DNA from: Periplaneta americana
Taxonomy: Eukaryota; Arthropoda; Insecta; Blattodea; Blattidae
DNA length: 64,000 bases
Direction of reading: 5' to 3'
NCBI RefSeq assembly: GCF_040183065.1
Contig: NC_091120.1
Span: 3,327,501-3,391,500, forward strand
Shown here piece after piece: positions 43,330 through 53,362 of this stretch (position 1 is the first letter of the stretch; every line of letters starts with the position of its first letter). The notes beneath the pieces are model-generated. The model worked only from the letters and a program-made list of their open reading frames with translations, did no database searches and had not been told where the DNA came from. The translations under genes were made by a program, and so were the position numbers.

Positions 43330-44613
43330 TGTGCGAGATCGTGCGTATTTGCTTGGTTTCCGCACAAAACCAATCCGTGGAAAGTCTAAAATTCCACATT
43401 CAGTATTCCCAATCTAACACACATAACAATTTCCCTCTTCTTACCGCTTAAGTGACATATTGATTTTACTGCTTTAGGCTTTTAACATATTATTTTTAGA
43501 GACGTTCAATATAGTAATAATTATAAATTGGAAACTCACCACTTCAATTTCACCTAAATTGCACTGTAAATTATTGTTTTTAAATATATGCAAAAATTAT
43601 GTAGGCGTAAACTCTATAACTCCACTGAAGTTACTGCATTCGTGATACAAGTAACATTAAGGAAGCCGTGAAAAAAATGAACAAGGTTCCAGACTCATCA
43701 TAGACTGGGGGAAAACAAAAAGACAGACGTATATCACGGCCTGCTGTAGTATAGTAAACACAGAAAACATTTTAAAGCAACAATGTTGAAGATAGATATT
43801 TTTGTTTTGAAAATTTGACGTCATTGAACAGAAACCAAGATGGAGATTTCATTGCAACTAATTAGAAATTCCTCTTTCAGGTATGTAATAAACGATCTTC
43901 GCATAATAGTAATATGCGTTACAAGAGCGGTATGTTGACGTTTTCATGTTCGAGGAAAAGATTGAAAAAGCGAAACGTAGTTGAGCCTTTTAATTTTCGA
44001 GAACATGAAAACAAACATACCGCTCGTGTATCGTACATTATTTTGTGCGAAGATCGTTTATTACATACCTGAAAGAGGAATTTCTAATTAGTTGCAATGA
44101 AATCTCCATCTTGGTTTCTGTTCAATGACGGCAACTTTGGAAAACAAATATATCTATCTTCAACAATGTTCCTATAAAATGTTTTCTGTGTTTAATATAC
44201 TCCAGCAGGCCGTGATATACGTCTGTCTTTTTTTTCCCCCCCAGTCTATGATGAGTCTGGAATCTTGTTGATTTTTTCACGGCTTCCTTAATGTTACTTA
44301 CATTACAAATGCAGTAACTTTTGTGGTGTTGTAGAGTTTACTTAATTTTTGAAAATATTTAAAAACAATAATTAACAGTGCAATTTAGGTGAAATTGCAG
44401 TGGTAAGTTTCCAATTTATAATTATTACTATGTTGAACGTCTTTAAAAGTAATATGTTAAAAGCCTAAAGTAGTAAAATATATATGACGCTTAAGCGGTA
44501 AGAATAGGGAAATTGTTATGTGTGTTAGGTTGGGAATACTGAATGTGGTATTTCACACTTACCGCGTATTGGTTGTGTGCGGAAAGCATGCAAATACGCA
44601 CGATCTCGCACAA
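43330..44613. repeat. Foldback family F, complete inverted pair
   Basis: Two ~575-bp arms, 43330-43905 and about 44040-44612, are reverse complements of each other (TGTGCGAGATCGTGCGTATT at the left end; its complement at the right). The ~130-bp centre carries a unit with its own inverted ends (ACAAGAGCGGTATGTT / AACATACCGCTCGTGT). The single arm at 14111-14776 is the same family. No coding capacity is seen. Confidence 0.85.
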
Positions 44614-44756
44614 AATAATGTGCGATACATGAGCGGTATGTTTTCTTTCAATTCTCGGAAATTAAAAAAGCTCAACTACGTTTCGCTTTTTCAAACTCTT
44701 CCTCCAACATGAAAACTTCAACATACCGCTCTTGTAACGCATATTACTATTGTGTT
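44614..44756. repeat. Family F end unit
   Basis: A second copy of the central unit: ATGAGCGGTATGTTTTCTTT, CTACGTTTCGCTTTTTCAAA, ACATACCGCTCTTGTAACGC. The same ~140-bp unit lies at 43905-44040 inverted and in shortened form at 14675-14776. Confidence 0.75.
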
Positions 44757-45344
44757 GATTGTGCTTTTATAAATTTCGCAGAAGTGATAACTGGAATAAA
44801 TATTATTGCTAATATTGGTGGTGGTAGCGGCGAGTTTATCTCTTTTCTGTCACTGACCGCTCTTTATTGCTATGTTGCCGAACAGATTCAAAACTGTCGA
44901 TGGCCTGAACAGGTAGCGGGCTTCTAGGTGTGCGGCATGGGAGTCAACAGATGGGTGCGGGATGCTCTCGCCCCAGTTGGGTTCAATTACTGGCCAGCGG
45001 CCCGTACTGCTACAGCCCAGAGTAAAATAAACGCTTGTCAATACCAGCTGCGAGCGTGTCTGCCCAGATCGATGCGCTTTCTCCGGGTTATAATTCCTAA
45101 TGTCTGTGAAAAATGTCGACATGCTTGTCACTGGTGGGGTTCTTTGCATCTGCTATATAAGCCTCGCTTTAAAGTGTTCTCTTACTGTATATTCTGGAAA
45201 TCAAAATTGCAAAATAGTGATATTGGAGCAGTAATGACTGGGGAAACTGGACCACTTGAAGAAAAAAAAAAAAAATATATATATATATACATATATAAAT
45301 TGATAAAAATAATTACTATATGCCATACTCATTTAAAATTGTAG
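44757..45344. other. Unassigned; possible exon-like stretch
   Basis: A pyrimidine-rich TTTATAAATTTCGCAG could serve as a splice acceptor. It is followed by an open stretch translating to NIGGGSGEFISFLSLTALYC, YVAEQIQNCRW, and then CAG-GTAGCG, which could be a donor. 'LYCYVAEQI' vaguely recalls the C-terminal region of insect odorant receptors. The resemblance is slight and no neighbouring exon is recognisable, so no gene is called. Confidence 0.2.
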
Positions 45345-45635
45345 AGCAGCTGGCTACGGACTGGAAGGCCCAGGGTTCGATCCCAGGTGGTGACAGGATT
45401 TTTTTTCGTAGCCAAATTTTCAGAACGGCCCCGAGGTTCACTCAGCCTCCTATAAAATTGAGTACCGAGTCTTTCCCGGGGGTAAAAGGCGGTCAGAGCG
45501 TGGTGCCGACCACACCACCTTATTCTAGTGCCGAGGTCTTGGAAAGCATGGGGCTCTATCTCCATGCCCCCCAAACGCCTTCATGGCATGTTACGGGGAT
45601 ACCTTTACCGTTTACCTTTTTTTTTTATAAAACAA
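45345..45635 (+). mobile_element. tRNA-derived SINE (SINE-5), poly-T-type end
   Basis: B box GGGTTCGATCCC near 45373 with GGCTACGGACTGGAAGGCCC before it. The body has GAACGGCCCCGAGGTTCACT, GTCTTTCCCGGGGGTAAAAG, TGCCGACCACACCACCTTAT, TTCATGGCATGTTACGGGGA, and it ends CCTTTACCGTTTACC-TTTTTTTTTT. The A box is degraded. It lies immediately upstream of an RTE-1 copy. Confidence 0.8.
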
Positions 45636-45654
45636 GTAAAGTACCATTCTAGTC

Positions 45655-46555
45655 CGTATAGGTCAGTTTCTGTCGGATAGGTTTCCAATTCACTGTGGGT
45701 TAAAGCAAGGAGATGCACTATCACCTTTACTTTTTAACTTTGCTCTAGAGTATGCCATTAGGAAAGTCCAGGATAACAGAGAGGGTTTTGAATTGAACGG
45801 GTTACATCAGCTGCTTGTCTATGCGGATGACGTGAATATGTTGAAGCAAGTAAAGAGATAGGTTTGGAAGTAAATCCCGAAAAGAAAAAGTCTATGATTA
45901 TGTCTCGTGACGGGAATATTGTACGAAAATGGAAGTATAAAAATTGGAAATTTATCCTTTGAAAAGGTGGAAAAATTCAAATACCTGGGAGCAACAGTAA
46001 CAAATGTAAATGATACTCGGGAGGAAATTAAACACAGAATAAATATGGGAATTTCTTGTTATTATTCGGTTGAGAAGCTTTTATCATCCAATCTGCTGTC
46101 AAAAAATCTGAAAGTTAGAATTTATAAAACACTCACTTTGAGAGAGGACCATAGGTTAAGGGTGTTTGAGAATAAGGTGCTTAGGAAAATATATGGGGCT
46201 AAGAGGGATGAAGTTACAGGAGAATGAAGAAAGTTACACAACGCAGAACTGCACGCATTGTATTCTTCACCTGACATAATTACGAACATTAAATCCAGAC
46301 GTTTGAGATGGGCAGGGCATGTAGCACGATTGGGCGAATCGAGAAATGCATATAGAGTGTTTGTTGGGAGGCCGGAGGGGAAAAGACCTTTGGGGACACC
46401 GAGACGTAGATGGGAAGATAATATTAAAATGGATTTGAAGGAGGTGGGATATTATGATAGAGACTGGATTAATCTTGCTCAGGATAGGGAACAATGGCGG
46501 GCTTATGTGAGGGCAGCAATGAACCTCCGGGTTCCTTAAAAGCAATTAAGTAAGT
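45655..46555 (+). mobile_element. RTE-1 LINE copy, plus strand, with internal deletions
   Basis: Begins in the palm: [46 protein letters not shown] (catalytic YADD). It then jumps, losing about 55 bp, to [14 protein letters not shown]. The frame 45907-46227 covers [19 protein letters not shown] to LRKIYGAKRDEVTGE, but lacks the VILPVVLYGCETW segment. The last frame (46258-46539) runs RLRWAGHVARLGESRNAYRV to AMNLRVP. Tail AAAAGCAATTAAGTAAGTAG. Confidence 0.87.
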
Positions 46556-47069
46556 AGTAAGGTAACATTATTTTATGGAAAAATTTCATTGATGCACTAA
46601 CGACCACAGAAAACATTCAAGAGTGCATACGAAATTCTTGTGCGATAATTGAGACAGAAGTAATCTTACGTAAATAGGCCTACACATCAGTCTTTTCTTC
46701 AAAGAATTTGAAAATGCACTGAGGTAGAAAGGCAACATTTTGAAAATTTATTAAAATTCTATCTGAATGTAATTTTTTTATTTGTATAATAAAAATTTAG
46801 ATGCTTATGAAATGTGAGATTTTTTAATCAATATTTACTTTTCAGATATCTGTGAAATTACGCGCTAAATTAAAAAAACGGTTTATATAAAGGTCGATTA
46901 TTTTTGTACTAGGAAGGATGATAAATATTAAATACTGCTATTTTTAGAATAAATAGGTTAACCTTAAATGACCTTGAAAACGTCCTACAAATACAACATA
47001 GGTTATGAAATTTGCTTTCCTTCTTGAAATAAATTCACTTTCGTTTCAAACATATATATTGTAAAGCAG
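46556..47069. other. No recognisable gene
   Basis: AT-rich spacer. Nothing is seen. Confidence 0.5.
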
Positions 47070-47693
47070 GTTAACAATGCTTAAGCATCTTCCCGTGTCC
47101 AAGTTTTTCTTCTCCATTCTGCTCTATATTCCCAGTATCCTTGTGTCAATTCTTTACGTTGTATAGCTTTACGAATCATCTCCATCCGTGTAGTTCGTGG
47201 ACTTCCCCTCTTCCCCCTGTCTGCAGGGATCCATTCCAACTTCTGTCTTGGCAATCTATCCTCCTCCGTCCTCCCAACATGGCCGTACCAGGTTAACTGT
47301 TTGCTGCTCGTATAGTCAGCTGCAGAATTTTTATACTCCATTTTTCATTTCTCACTTTATCCAATTTTGAACATCGAGCAGGCCTCTTGAGAAAATACAT
47401 TTCTGTGAATTCTAATTTACCTTTAAATTCGGAATTTAATTCCCACACTTCTATTCCATAAGTTGTCACACTCCCAACTGATGATTCATATAAGTTTATT
47501 TTTGTTGTTTTAGAGATTTGTTTGTCTCATAGGATTCCGTTTAATATTTTTATAATTGATCTTTCTTTTACAATCATTTTTATAATTTCAGTTTCGATTC
47601 GACAATCATTAGTATTTTTAGTTCCTACATATTTGAATTGATCATATCCTTTAGCATTTGAAGTCTGACTAGTGTAATATGTAGCTAATCGGT
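47070..47693 (-). mobile_element. RTE-3 LINE, 3' part
   Basis: On the minus strand: YDQFKYVGTKNTNDCRIETE, SVGSVTTYGIEVWELNSEFK, QLTWYGHVGRTEEDRLPRQK, GKRGSPRTTRMEMIRKAI. The 'YVG...I...GHV...R-L-P' order is the thumb/C-terminal region of an RTE-type reverse transcriptase, distinct from RTE-1 and RTE-2. Several frame changes. Its upstream continuation appears at 48673-48857, beyond an inserted hAT-C. Confidence 0.7.
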
Positions 47694-47701
47694 GATGTAT
47701 C

Positions 47702-48664
47702 CCAGCGGTGGCGAAAATGTAATCGTGCGCCGAGCCACTGTGTAACCTGCAACATGCATAGCACCCTATGGAGGGAGGCGGACACCCGAAGGGGAAGTGA
47801 AGCAACTGTCTGACTTATTAACGGATTTTCATTTTCCTTACGTCAAGCACTTAAAGATAATTTTATACAGTACAAGGCTACAAACTAATGTTTAGTACGT
47901 GTAACGAAGAAATAAATGAACAATAAGTGAAGAATATCACAACCTAAAATTAACTGTCTTCAGAATGTCTCTGCGACAGAGTTTCAAAATCGGGAATTAT
48001 GTCACTTACTGCCAGTCGTAGTTGATCACGAAAGTATTTGTCTGTCAGTCGTGATCTAAATTTGGTTTTTACTATTTTAATTGTTGAAAATAATTTTTCA
48101 CAAACGTAAGTTGTAGCGAACATGGCTTCAACAGAGCAAGCGAAAGAACGAAGCTTCGGATATTTATTTTTTTGGCAAAGATTTGAAAGTTCAACATTTG
48201 TCAAGTCCTTACATCTAGGTTTCATTTGACATCACATTGTAAATCAGTGAGTTCAAATTGAAGAGCTAACCGCATTATTCGTACATCTGCTGAAAAAGGG
48301 TCGACATACAGAGATGATGATGATGATAATAACACAACCTTTTAATGTTTCATCAGTAACATGTAGTGTAATGCCGTTTTATGTTATACAACCGTTTTCC
48401 TCGTAATACTTGTGAACAAATCATGCATTTAATATTCTCATCATACTGACAGCAAAAAAATGCGTCCTCCCATCCTACTTGGAACTTTCGTACATGGTTT
48501 CGAGAGAGACATATGCCACTCGCAGGTCAGAGACAAATACAAATGGAACGGAGTTTGATTCCAGTGAGTGAGAGGGTGGGGGTTGGCGGAGGTTAGAAGC
48601 AAGCGAAATGCACAGCTATCACTGAGAGCCACCATGTCTCGCGAGTCACGTTCACGCCACGGCC
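47702..48664 (-). mobile_element. hAT-C element inserted in RTE-3
   Basis: The left terminus CAGCGGTGGCGAAAATGTAA has a decayed inverted partner at the right end (CGTTCACGCCACGGC). Flanks GATGTATC (47694-47701) and GATGTATG (48665-48672) form an 8-bp target duplication with one mismatch. At 963 bp it is too short for a full transposase; only the C-terminal third remains. Confidence 0.8.
47950..48330 (-). pseudogene. hAT transposase C-terminal (dimerisation) remnant, GTF2IRD2/ZBED-like
   Basis: Upstream frame: LYVDPFSADVRIMRLALQFE, LTDLQCDVK. After a frameshift: MKPRCKDLTNVELSNLCQKN, KYPKLRSFACSVEAMFATTY, VCEKLFSTIKIVKTKFRSRL, TDKYFRDQLRLAVSDI. The order 'NPFS-x-D ... L-Q-x-E-L-x-D-L-Q-C-D ... 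L-x-x-x-A ... F-x-T-T-Y-x-C-E-x-x-F-S ... K-x-x-x-R-x-R-L-T-D' is the hAT C-terminal dimerisation region of the GTF2IRD2-like branch. N-terminal zinc finger and catalytic Asp residues are absent. Confidence 0.82.
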
Positions 48665-48672
48665 GATGTATG

Positions 48673-48857
48673 CAATGGAGGGGGAAAGGAACTGTCCACT
48701 CTAACCCATTACGCAATATCTTGGCCTAGTTGCCATCTTGGTATCACTTGTGAGGTTCAGACCTGTCTTTGAACAGTTGATTAAAGAACTACAACATCTT
48801 TCAATCAATTCTATTTCTCCATTACATTTGAAACATTTCTTTCTAAAACGTTTTATA
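48673..48857 (-). pseudogene. Probable RTE-3 continuation
   Basis: Minus strand: EIELIERCCSSLINCSKTGL, NLTSDTKMATRPRY. 'S-K-x-G-L-x-L-x-x-x-x-T-K-x-M' resembles the stretch that precedes the Y-x-x-F-K-Y-V-G motif in RTE reverse transcriptases. Its position directly beyond the hAT-C target duplication supports one LINE split in two. Weak similarity. Confidence 0.4.
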
Positions 48858-49582
48858 CAGGGTGATTCACGAGAATTTACCGCCATTTACTGAGCAAATA
48901 TTGTCATGGAAACAATTGTCCTAATCTCAATATTTTCAGAGATAGCTACACTAATTTGAAGTTGTTCGTAAAATACCTTTTTTTCTTTAGTTATAAGGGT
49001 AAAGGATTATTACAAATAGAGAATTAATTATTCCGAAGTATAATTTCTTTAATTGGCTAGTATTCTGAGGCTAATAATGTGTTGTTAATTGCTGTGTACA
49101 TATTTTCTTTTCAATTTTTAACTAAAAGTTTCATCAATCTTACGCAGTTATCACGAAAATTGTTACAAATCATACGACTTTAGGAACTTAATTCTTTACA
49201 GTTTAGTTATGCATCGTAATGTACAGTCTTACAGAATTTACAAGAGTGGCATAATTGTAACAATTTTTGCAGTACATGCGTAAGAGAAATGCAATTTTGT
49301 AGTTAAAATCGAAAAAAAAAATCTGTAAGAAGCAACATGGAATTTACAACACATTTTACGCTTCAGAATATTAGTTCATTAAATAAATGATACTTCTGAA
49401 TAGTTCATTCTTTATCTGTAATATTATTTTACCCTTAAAACTGAAGATTAAAAGTATTTTACAAACAACTTCAAATTGGTGTAACTCTGAAAATATTGAG
49501 AATAGGACAAATGTTTATATGACATTTTTTGCTCAGAATGTCTTCGGAAATAAGTGGCGGTAAATCCTGGTGAATCACCCTG
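48858..49582. mobile_element. 725-bp palindromic MITE with CAGGGTGATTCAC termini
   Basis: Ends CAGGGTGATTCACGAGAATT and the complement of CAGGGTGATTCACCAGGATT; TA on both sides (48856-48857, 49583-49584). The arms pair over about 300 bp each (TCTCAATATTTTCAGAG, AATTTGAAGTTGTT and TAAGGGTAAA recur inverted) around a loop at roughly 49165-49255. The TA target and terminus style point to the Tc1/mariner superfamily. No protein. Confidence 0.88.
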
Positions 49583-49584
49583 TA

Positions 49585-50652
49585 TATTAGATATTTCGCA
49601 TTATCAAGTTAAATGATCCACATAATATATCATTTTTCCTGTAACTACCATGAAATGAAACCTCATGTGTGGGTAGTTCAGTTCAATATATCTCTTAAAA
49701 ATGAATAACCGCAACTCACTTCAACCTATTTAAGATTTGCTTCAGATTTCGCTTCACTGGAACATAAAATGAATCTCGCTTGCTTCTGTTAACAAAATGT
49801 CGGGGACTTAGACTTAATTGCGAGCTCGTGTTTTATTCCGCATATCGGTAGGCTGGGCATGCGTTTGTTATAATGTTCATTCCGCTGCCAAGAGCACAAA
49901 AAAGTAACACAGTAGTCTAATATAAACTGTAAAAAGTGTCTTCCTGGCTCAGGGCCCATTGCAGGGACCTTGAAAGTTGTGACGCATAGAGGAGCGTCGC
50001 GGCGTCTGTATTCTTCCAGAGTATCGGCGCCTGACTCCATCTAGCCTTGTAGAAATATATCGGGACATAATTTTTAACAAAAATGCTACGTGGAACTGTA
50101 ATACATACGTCAACTTCTGCTCCGGGTTTATGATTATTAGTGCTGAAAGATATAATTCTGCAATAAAACGAAGATTTATTGTTGGAAATAAACGTGAGCA
50201 ATCCAAATGTTATAATCAGTTCTCTAAAGATATGCCGTCAGCACGCGTGCCATATTAATCCACTTCAATCAACTTCTTGAACCGTAACTCTACCATATAT
50301 TCTTTATCTTTATTGTGGGACTTAAAGGATATAAAGATTCCAGACTAACTTCATGGACAAGCAGGCCTACTTGTGTAAAGGCCACTCACAATTAAATTAA
50401 TGGTAAATGTTAGGACGATAAATTAAACGACAAAAACAGAACAGAAGCCTATAAAACTGCTTTTTACGGGAACTCTTATTATTAAATTTAATTGAAATTA
50501 ATATACCATGATTTCATTAAAAAAATTTCAAGTCCAAATAACTGTTTATTAAATTACATTTAATTTAAACAAAAAACACGTCAATTTAGGTATTGAGAGG
50601 AAATTTGAAACGTGTTAATTGAATTTTAGGTATCAACTGTCCACCTCGCCCT
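49585..50652. other. No recognisable gene
   Basis: Several overlapping short frames at 49789-50206 show no domain. No repeat match in the window. Confidence 0.5.
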
Positions 50653-50661
50653 CGAAATTTA

Positions 50662-50724
<63 letters not shown>
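50653..50724. repeat. (AAT)n microsatellite
   Basis: About 24 uninterrupted triplets. Confidence 0.97.
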
Positions 50725-50725
<1 letters not shown>

Positions 50726-50861
50726 TTCGGAATATGTATTATAAGACTTTCTTGTGTTAAATTCTATCGTACCTAGTTTACATGTCTACAGACGAAGAGC
50801 TAAACACAATCAAATACCTAGCACAAGAATCGGATACAATCCTAACATAATAGACAACATA

Positions 50862-51075
50862 AGGGAAAGTCGGGTAGTATCGGACATCGGGTAATATCGG
50901 ACAGTGAGTTTCTTTCATCTACCACACGATGATAGAACCTGATTGACATGGTTACGTTTCTGTGATGTCGCATAGAGAAACGTAACCATGTCATTCAGGT
51001 ACTACCATATGGTGGTAGATGAAAGAAACGCACTGTCCGATACTACCCGATGTCCGATACTACCCGACTCTCCCC
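50862..51075. mobile_element. Palindromic MITE family P, copy 2, nested in PLE-1
   Basis: Reverse-complement orientation relative to 35309-35521. TA lies on both sides (50860-50861, 51076-51077). Leaving out the MITE and one TA makes the flanking PLE-1 reading frame continuous (PNIIDNI before, IRKTKHNH after), which confirms both the TA duplication and the PLE frame. Confidence 0.9.
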
Positions 51076-51182
51076 TAATACGTAAGACAAAACATAATCA
51101 CAAAAAACATAAGAATAAAACACAACCACAAGAACACAAAAAATACATCACACTAACATACGAAAACAAAAACACACACTAG

Positions 51183-51445
51183 ATTGCAACCTCATTCAAG
51201 AAATTAAATTACAACATCGCATACAGAACAAATAACACTCTACAAAAACATCTCAACACACAAACAACACAAACAAACAAATACAACCACACAGGCGTAT
51301 ACAAACTCAAATGTAACACCTGCAACAACAACTTCTACATAGGAAAGACAGGCAGATCATTTCAAACACGTTACAAAGAACACATCACAGCCATAACAAA
51401 ATTACAAAATACCTCCACATATACAGAACACATCACAAATGCTAC
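51183..51445 (+). pseudogene. Penelope-like GIY-YIG endonuclease domain, fragment
   Basis: Open frame reading SFKKLNYNIAYRTNNTLQKH, then GVYKLKCNTCNNNFYIGKTG, RSFQTRYKEHITAI. It shows GVY and YIG of the GIY-YIG core, an Arg in the R-x-x-x-R-Y-x-E-H block, and the CNTC Cys pair that Penelope-type GIY-YIG domains carry between the two. This nuclease nicks the target for integration and sits C-terminal to the reverse transcriptase. The frame shifts near 51445, before the final C-terminal block. Only the nuclease end of the protein is present. Confidence 0.85.
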
Positions 51446-51607
51446 AGAGACATCAACACAGAAATGGAAATACTGCACATCCCAACGAAATTCTCAACAC
51501 ACAACTCATTTTCAGAACACACACACTCTTTGACTCTACATTACATCACACGAATACACCCTCACAGGAAACAAAACAAGAGGCGCCAAGACCAACAACG
51601 ACCAATT

Positions 51608-51634
51608 CTGAGGATGACCCATAATAGGTCGAAA
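51608..51634 (+). ncRNA. Hammerhead-ribozyme-like core (PLE-1 end)
   Basis: CTGAGGA, hairpin TGACCCATAATAGGTC (GACC / GGTC), then GAAA. The core order and stem II fit a hammerhead. Stem III would have to be very short, and stem I was not confirmed by eye. Confidence 0.42.
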
Positions 51635-51732
51635 CATGTAAACCAGGTACGATAGAATTTAACACAAAAAAGTCTTATCATACATATTCCGAAGTGATAC
51701 AGTGTTAAAAGTTGTGTAATTTAGATGTGTTG

Positions 51733-51806
51733 TAATAATAATAATAAAGGGAATAATAATATGTCATACGGCGTTCCTTATAATAATAATAATAATGATA
51801 ATAATA

Positions 51807-51842
<36 letters not shown>

Positions 51843-51843
51843 T
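51733..51843. repeat. AAT-rich microsatellite
   Basis: Two interrupted (AAT)n tracts (51735-51767, 51782-51841) with GATA and GTA interruptions. The right tract is the tail of the following LINE. Confidence 0.9.
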
Positions 51844-52400
51844 CATTATCATCGTCCCAACAAGTATTGGGCCTAATGCACATTACATTGTCAAGCCATC
51901 TCTTTAAAGATCTTCCCATTGTCTCTCCCCTCTTGGACAGTAGGCAGAAATGTGACTAGCATTGCGAGTCCTATCCATGCGGTGAACATGTTGCTGCCAG
52001 TTACTTCTGTAACTACAGATGTAATCCAAAATAGAAGATATTTCAAGCTATTGAAGAACATCTTCGTTCCTCTAGCGGTCTAATCTGATAGCCAGCTGTG
52101 CTTCACAGGAATTTCATCTCCTTGGCTACTATCCGGGTTGTATCTCTTCCCCTCAAAGTCCAGCCCTCACGACCAGAAGTTAGTACCGGTATTGCCAATG
52201 TTTCATAAGCTTTAATCCTCGTGTGTTTCTATACTAGTGAGGGTTTAAACACTTCGTTGATGACTGCCATTGCTCGGTTATAATTTAAAATTTTTGCAGA
52301 TATGTCTGTTTCATTTTCATAACTGACATGATATCCTAAATATTTAAATGAAGAAACTTGTTCAATAGGTTTATTATAATCACATATCTTGATACGAACG
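51844..52400 (-). mobile_element. RTE-4 LINE 3' end, minus strand
   Basis: Minus strand: NKPIEQVSSFKYLGYHVSYE, NRAMAVINEVFKPSLV, KHTRIKAYETLAIPVLTSGR, EMKFL with TAGYQIRPLEERR, then KRWLDNVMCIRPNTCWDDDN. This is an RTE-type C-terminus with a different spacing from RTE-1 to RTE-3. Many stops; the tail is (AAT)n. Confidence 0.7.
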
Positions 52401-52539
52401 GGAATTCACTTCCTTAAACACCATAACATCAAAAACGTGTGTACAGTTTTAATTTTGTAATGCACACAAGTGTTCACCTAATGTTTATCACCTGAGTTCA
52501 ATTTTGTTGTTGTTTTTTATTGTATCTACCATCTGAAGA

Positions 52540-52793
52540 GCCCACACCTGTGGAGTAAAGGTCAGCGCGTCTGGCTGTGAAACCAGGTGGCCCGGGTTCG
52601 AATCCGAGTCGGGACAAGTTACCTGGTTGAGGTTTTTCCGGGGTTTTCCCCCAACCCAATACGAGCAAATGCTGGGTAACTTTCGGTGCTGGACCCCGGA
52701 CTCATTTCACCGGCATTACCACCTTCATTTCATTCAGACGCTAAATAACCTAGATGTTGATACAGCGTCGTAAAATAACCCAATACCCCCCCT
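52540..52793 (+). mobile_element. SINE-1, complete
   Basis: Head with GTCAGCGCGTCTGGCTGTGA and B box GGGTTCGAATCC; body AGTTACCTGGTTGAGGTTTT, GCTGGGTAACTTTCGGTGCT, TCATTTCACCGGCATTACC; tail GATACAGCGTCGTAAAATAA. Flanked by ATCTGAAGA on both sides (52531-52539, 52794-52802), a perfect 9-bp target duplication. Confidence 0.93.
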
Positions 52794-52802
52794 ATCTGAA
52801 GA

Positions 52803-53354
52803 TGACTTTATATGAGTTGAAAGTATTCGTGAAAATATAATTTTAATGTGATGTGACAGAAAATTGATTCTGTACTTATATACTTTGATAAGTTGCTGAC
52901 TGAAACTATATAACCATTTCTATTATTTGTCTCAGGATAGATGAATCCTCACAAAACTAGCTACAAACTTTAACAACACTCTTTCATTCACAGTGAAGCT
53001 GAAAACGAAAATATGGCGTCGTCGGTAGACACAGAGGATGCGCAAACCCTTAATATTATTCGTATAGTCCCGCTATCTGATTTACTCCTCGTACCGTATA
53101 AAAGTTTTAAAAGTGTATATATAAAAATTAAGTTGAAATATTTAATCCTGAAAATTGCTTAAGAAGAATAAAATGACAATTCCGGTACAATTGATGTGAG
53201 GTCCCAATACAAGGCTGCGACACTTCGGTTGAGAAGCACTGGTATAGACGATCTAGAGCTTATAAGTGATTATTTATGATGAGTTGTAAGCCATAGTGTT
53301 CATATGAATGCTTATATTACATGTTTGACTTGATTTGAAATATTTATTATAATG
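52803..53354. other. No recognisable gene
   Basis: AT-rich. A hAT-terminus-like word GGTTGAGAAGCACTG ends at 53241, but no partner end was found. No other signal. Confidence 0.45.
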
Positions 53355-53362
53355 ACATACAG

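Larger units (their letters stand above)
50728..51720 (+). mobile_element. Penelope-like element PLE-1 with inverted end copy
   Basis: 50728-50790 (TCGGAATATGTATTATAAGA, TTGTGTTAAATTCTATCGTA, ACATGT) is the inverted copy of the 3' terminus at 51635-51705. The coding part follows on the plus strand from about 50793 (DEELNTIKYLAQES), is interrupted by a MITE at 50862-51075, and continues to a GIY-YIG endonuclease and the C-terminal EILNTQLIFRTHTLFDSTLH block (51439-51624, another frame). The 3' end has a hammerhead-like motif. The reverse transcriptase is missing. Confidence 0.8.

Noticed and set aside
53027..53241. Another hAT element ending GGTTGAGAAGCACTG
   Set aside because: The right end looks like a hAT terminus, but the only left candidate (CAGAGGATGCGCAAACCC) matches poorly and the flanks do not form an 8-bp duplication.
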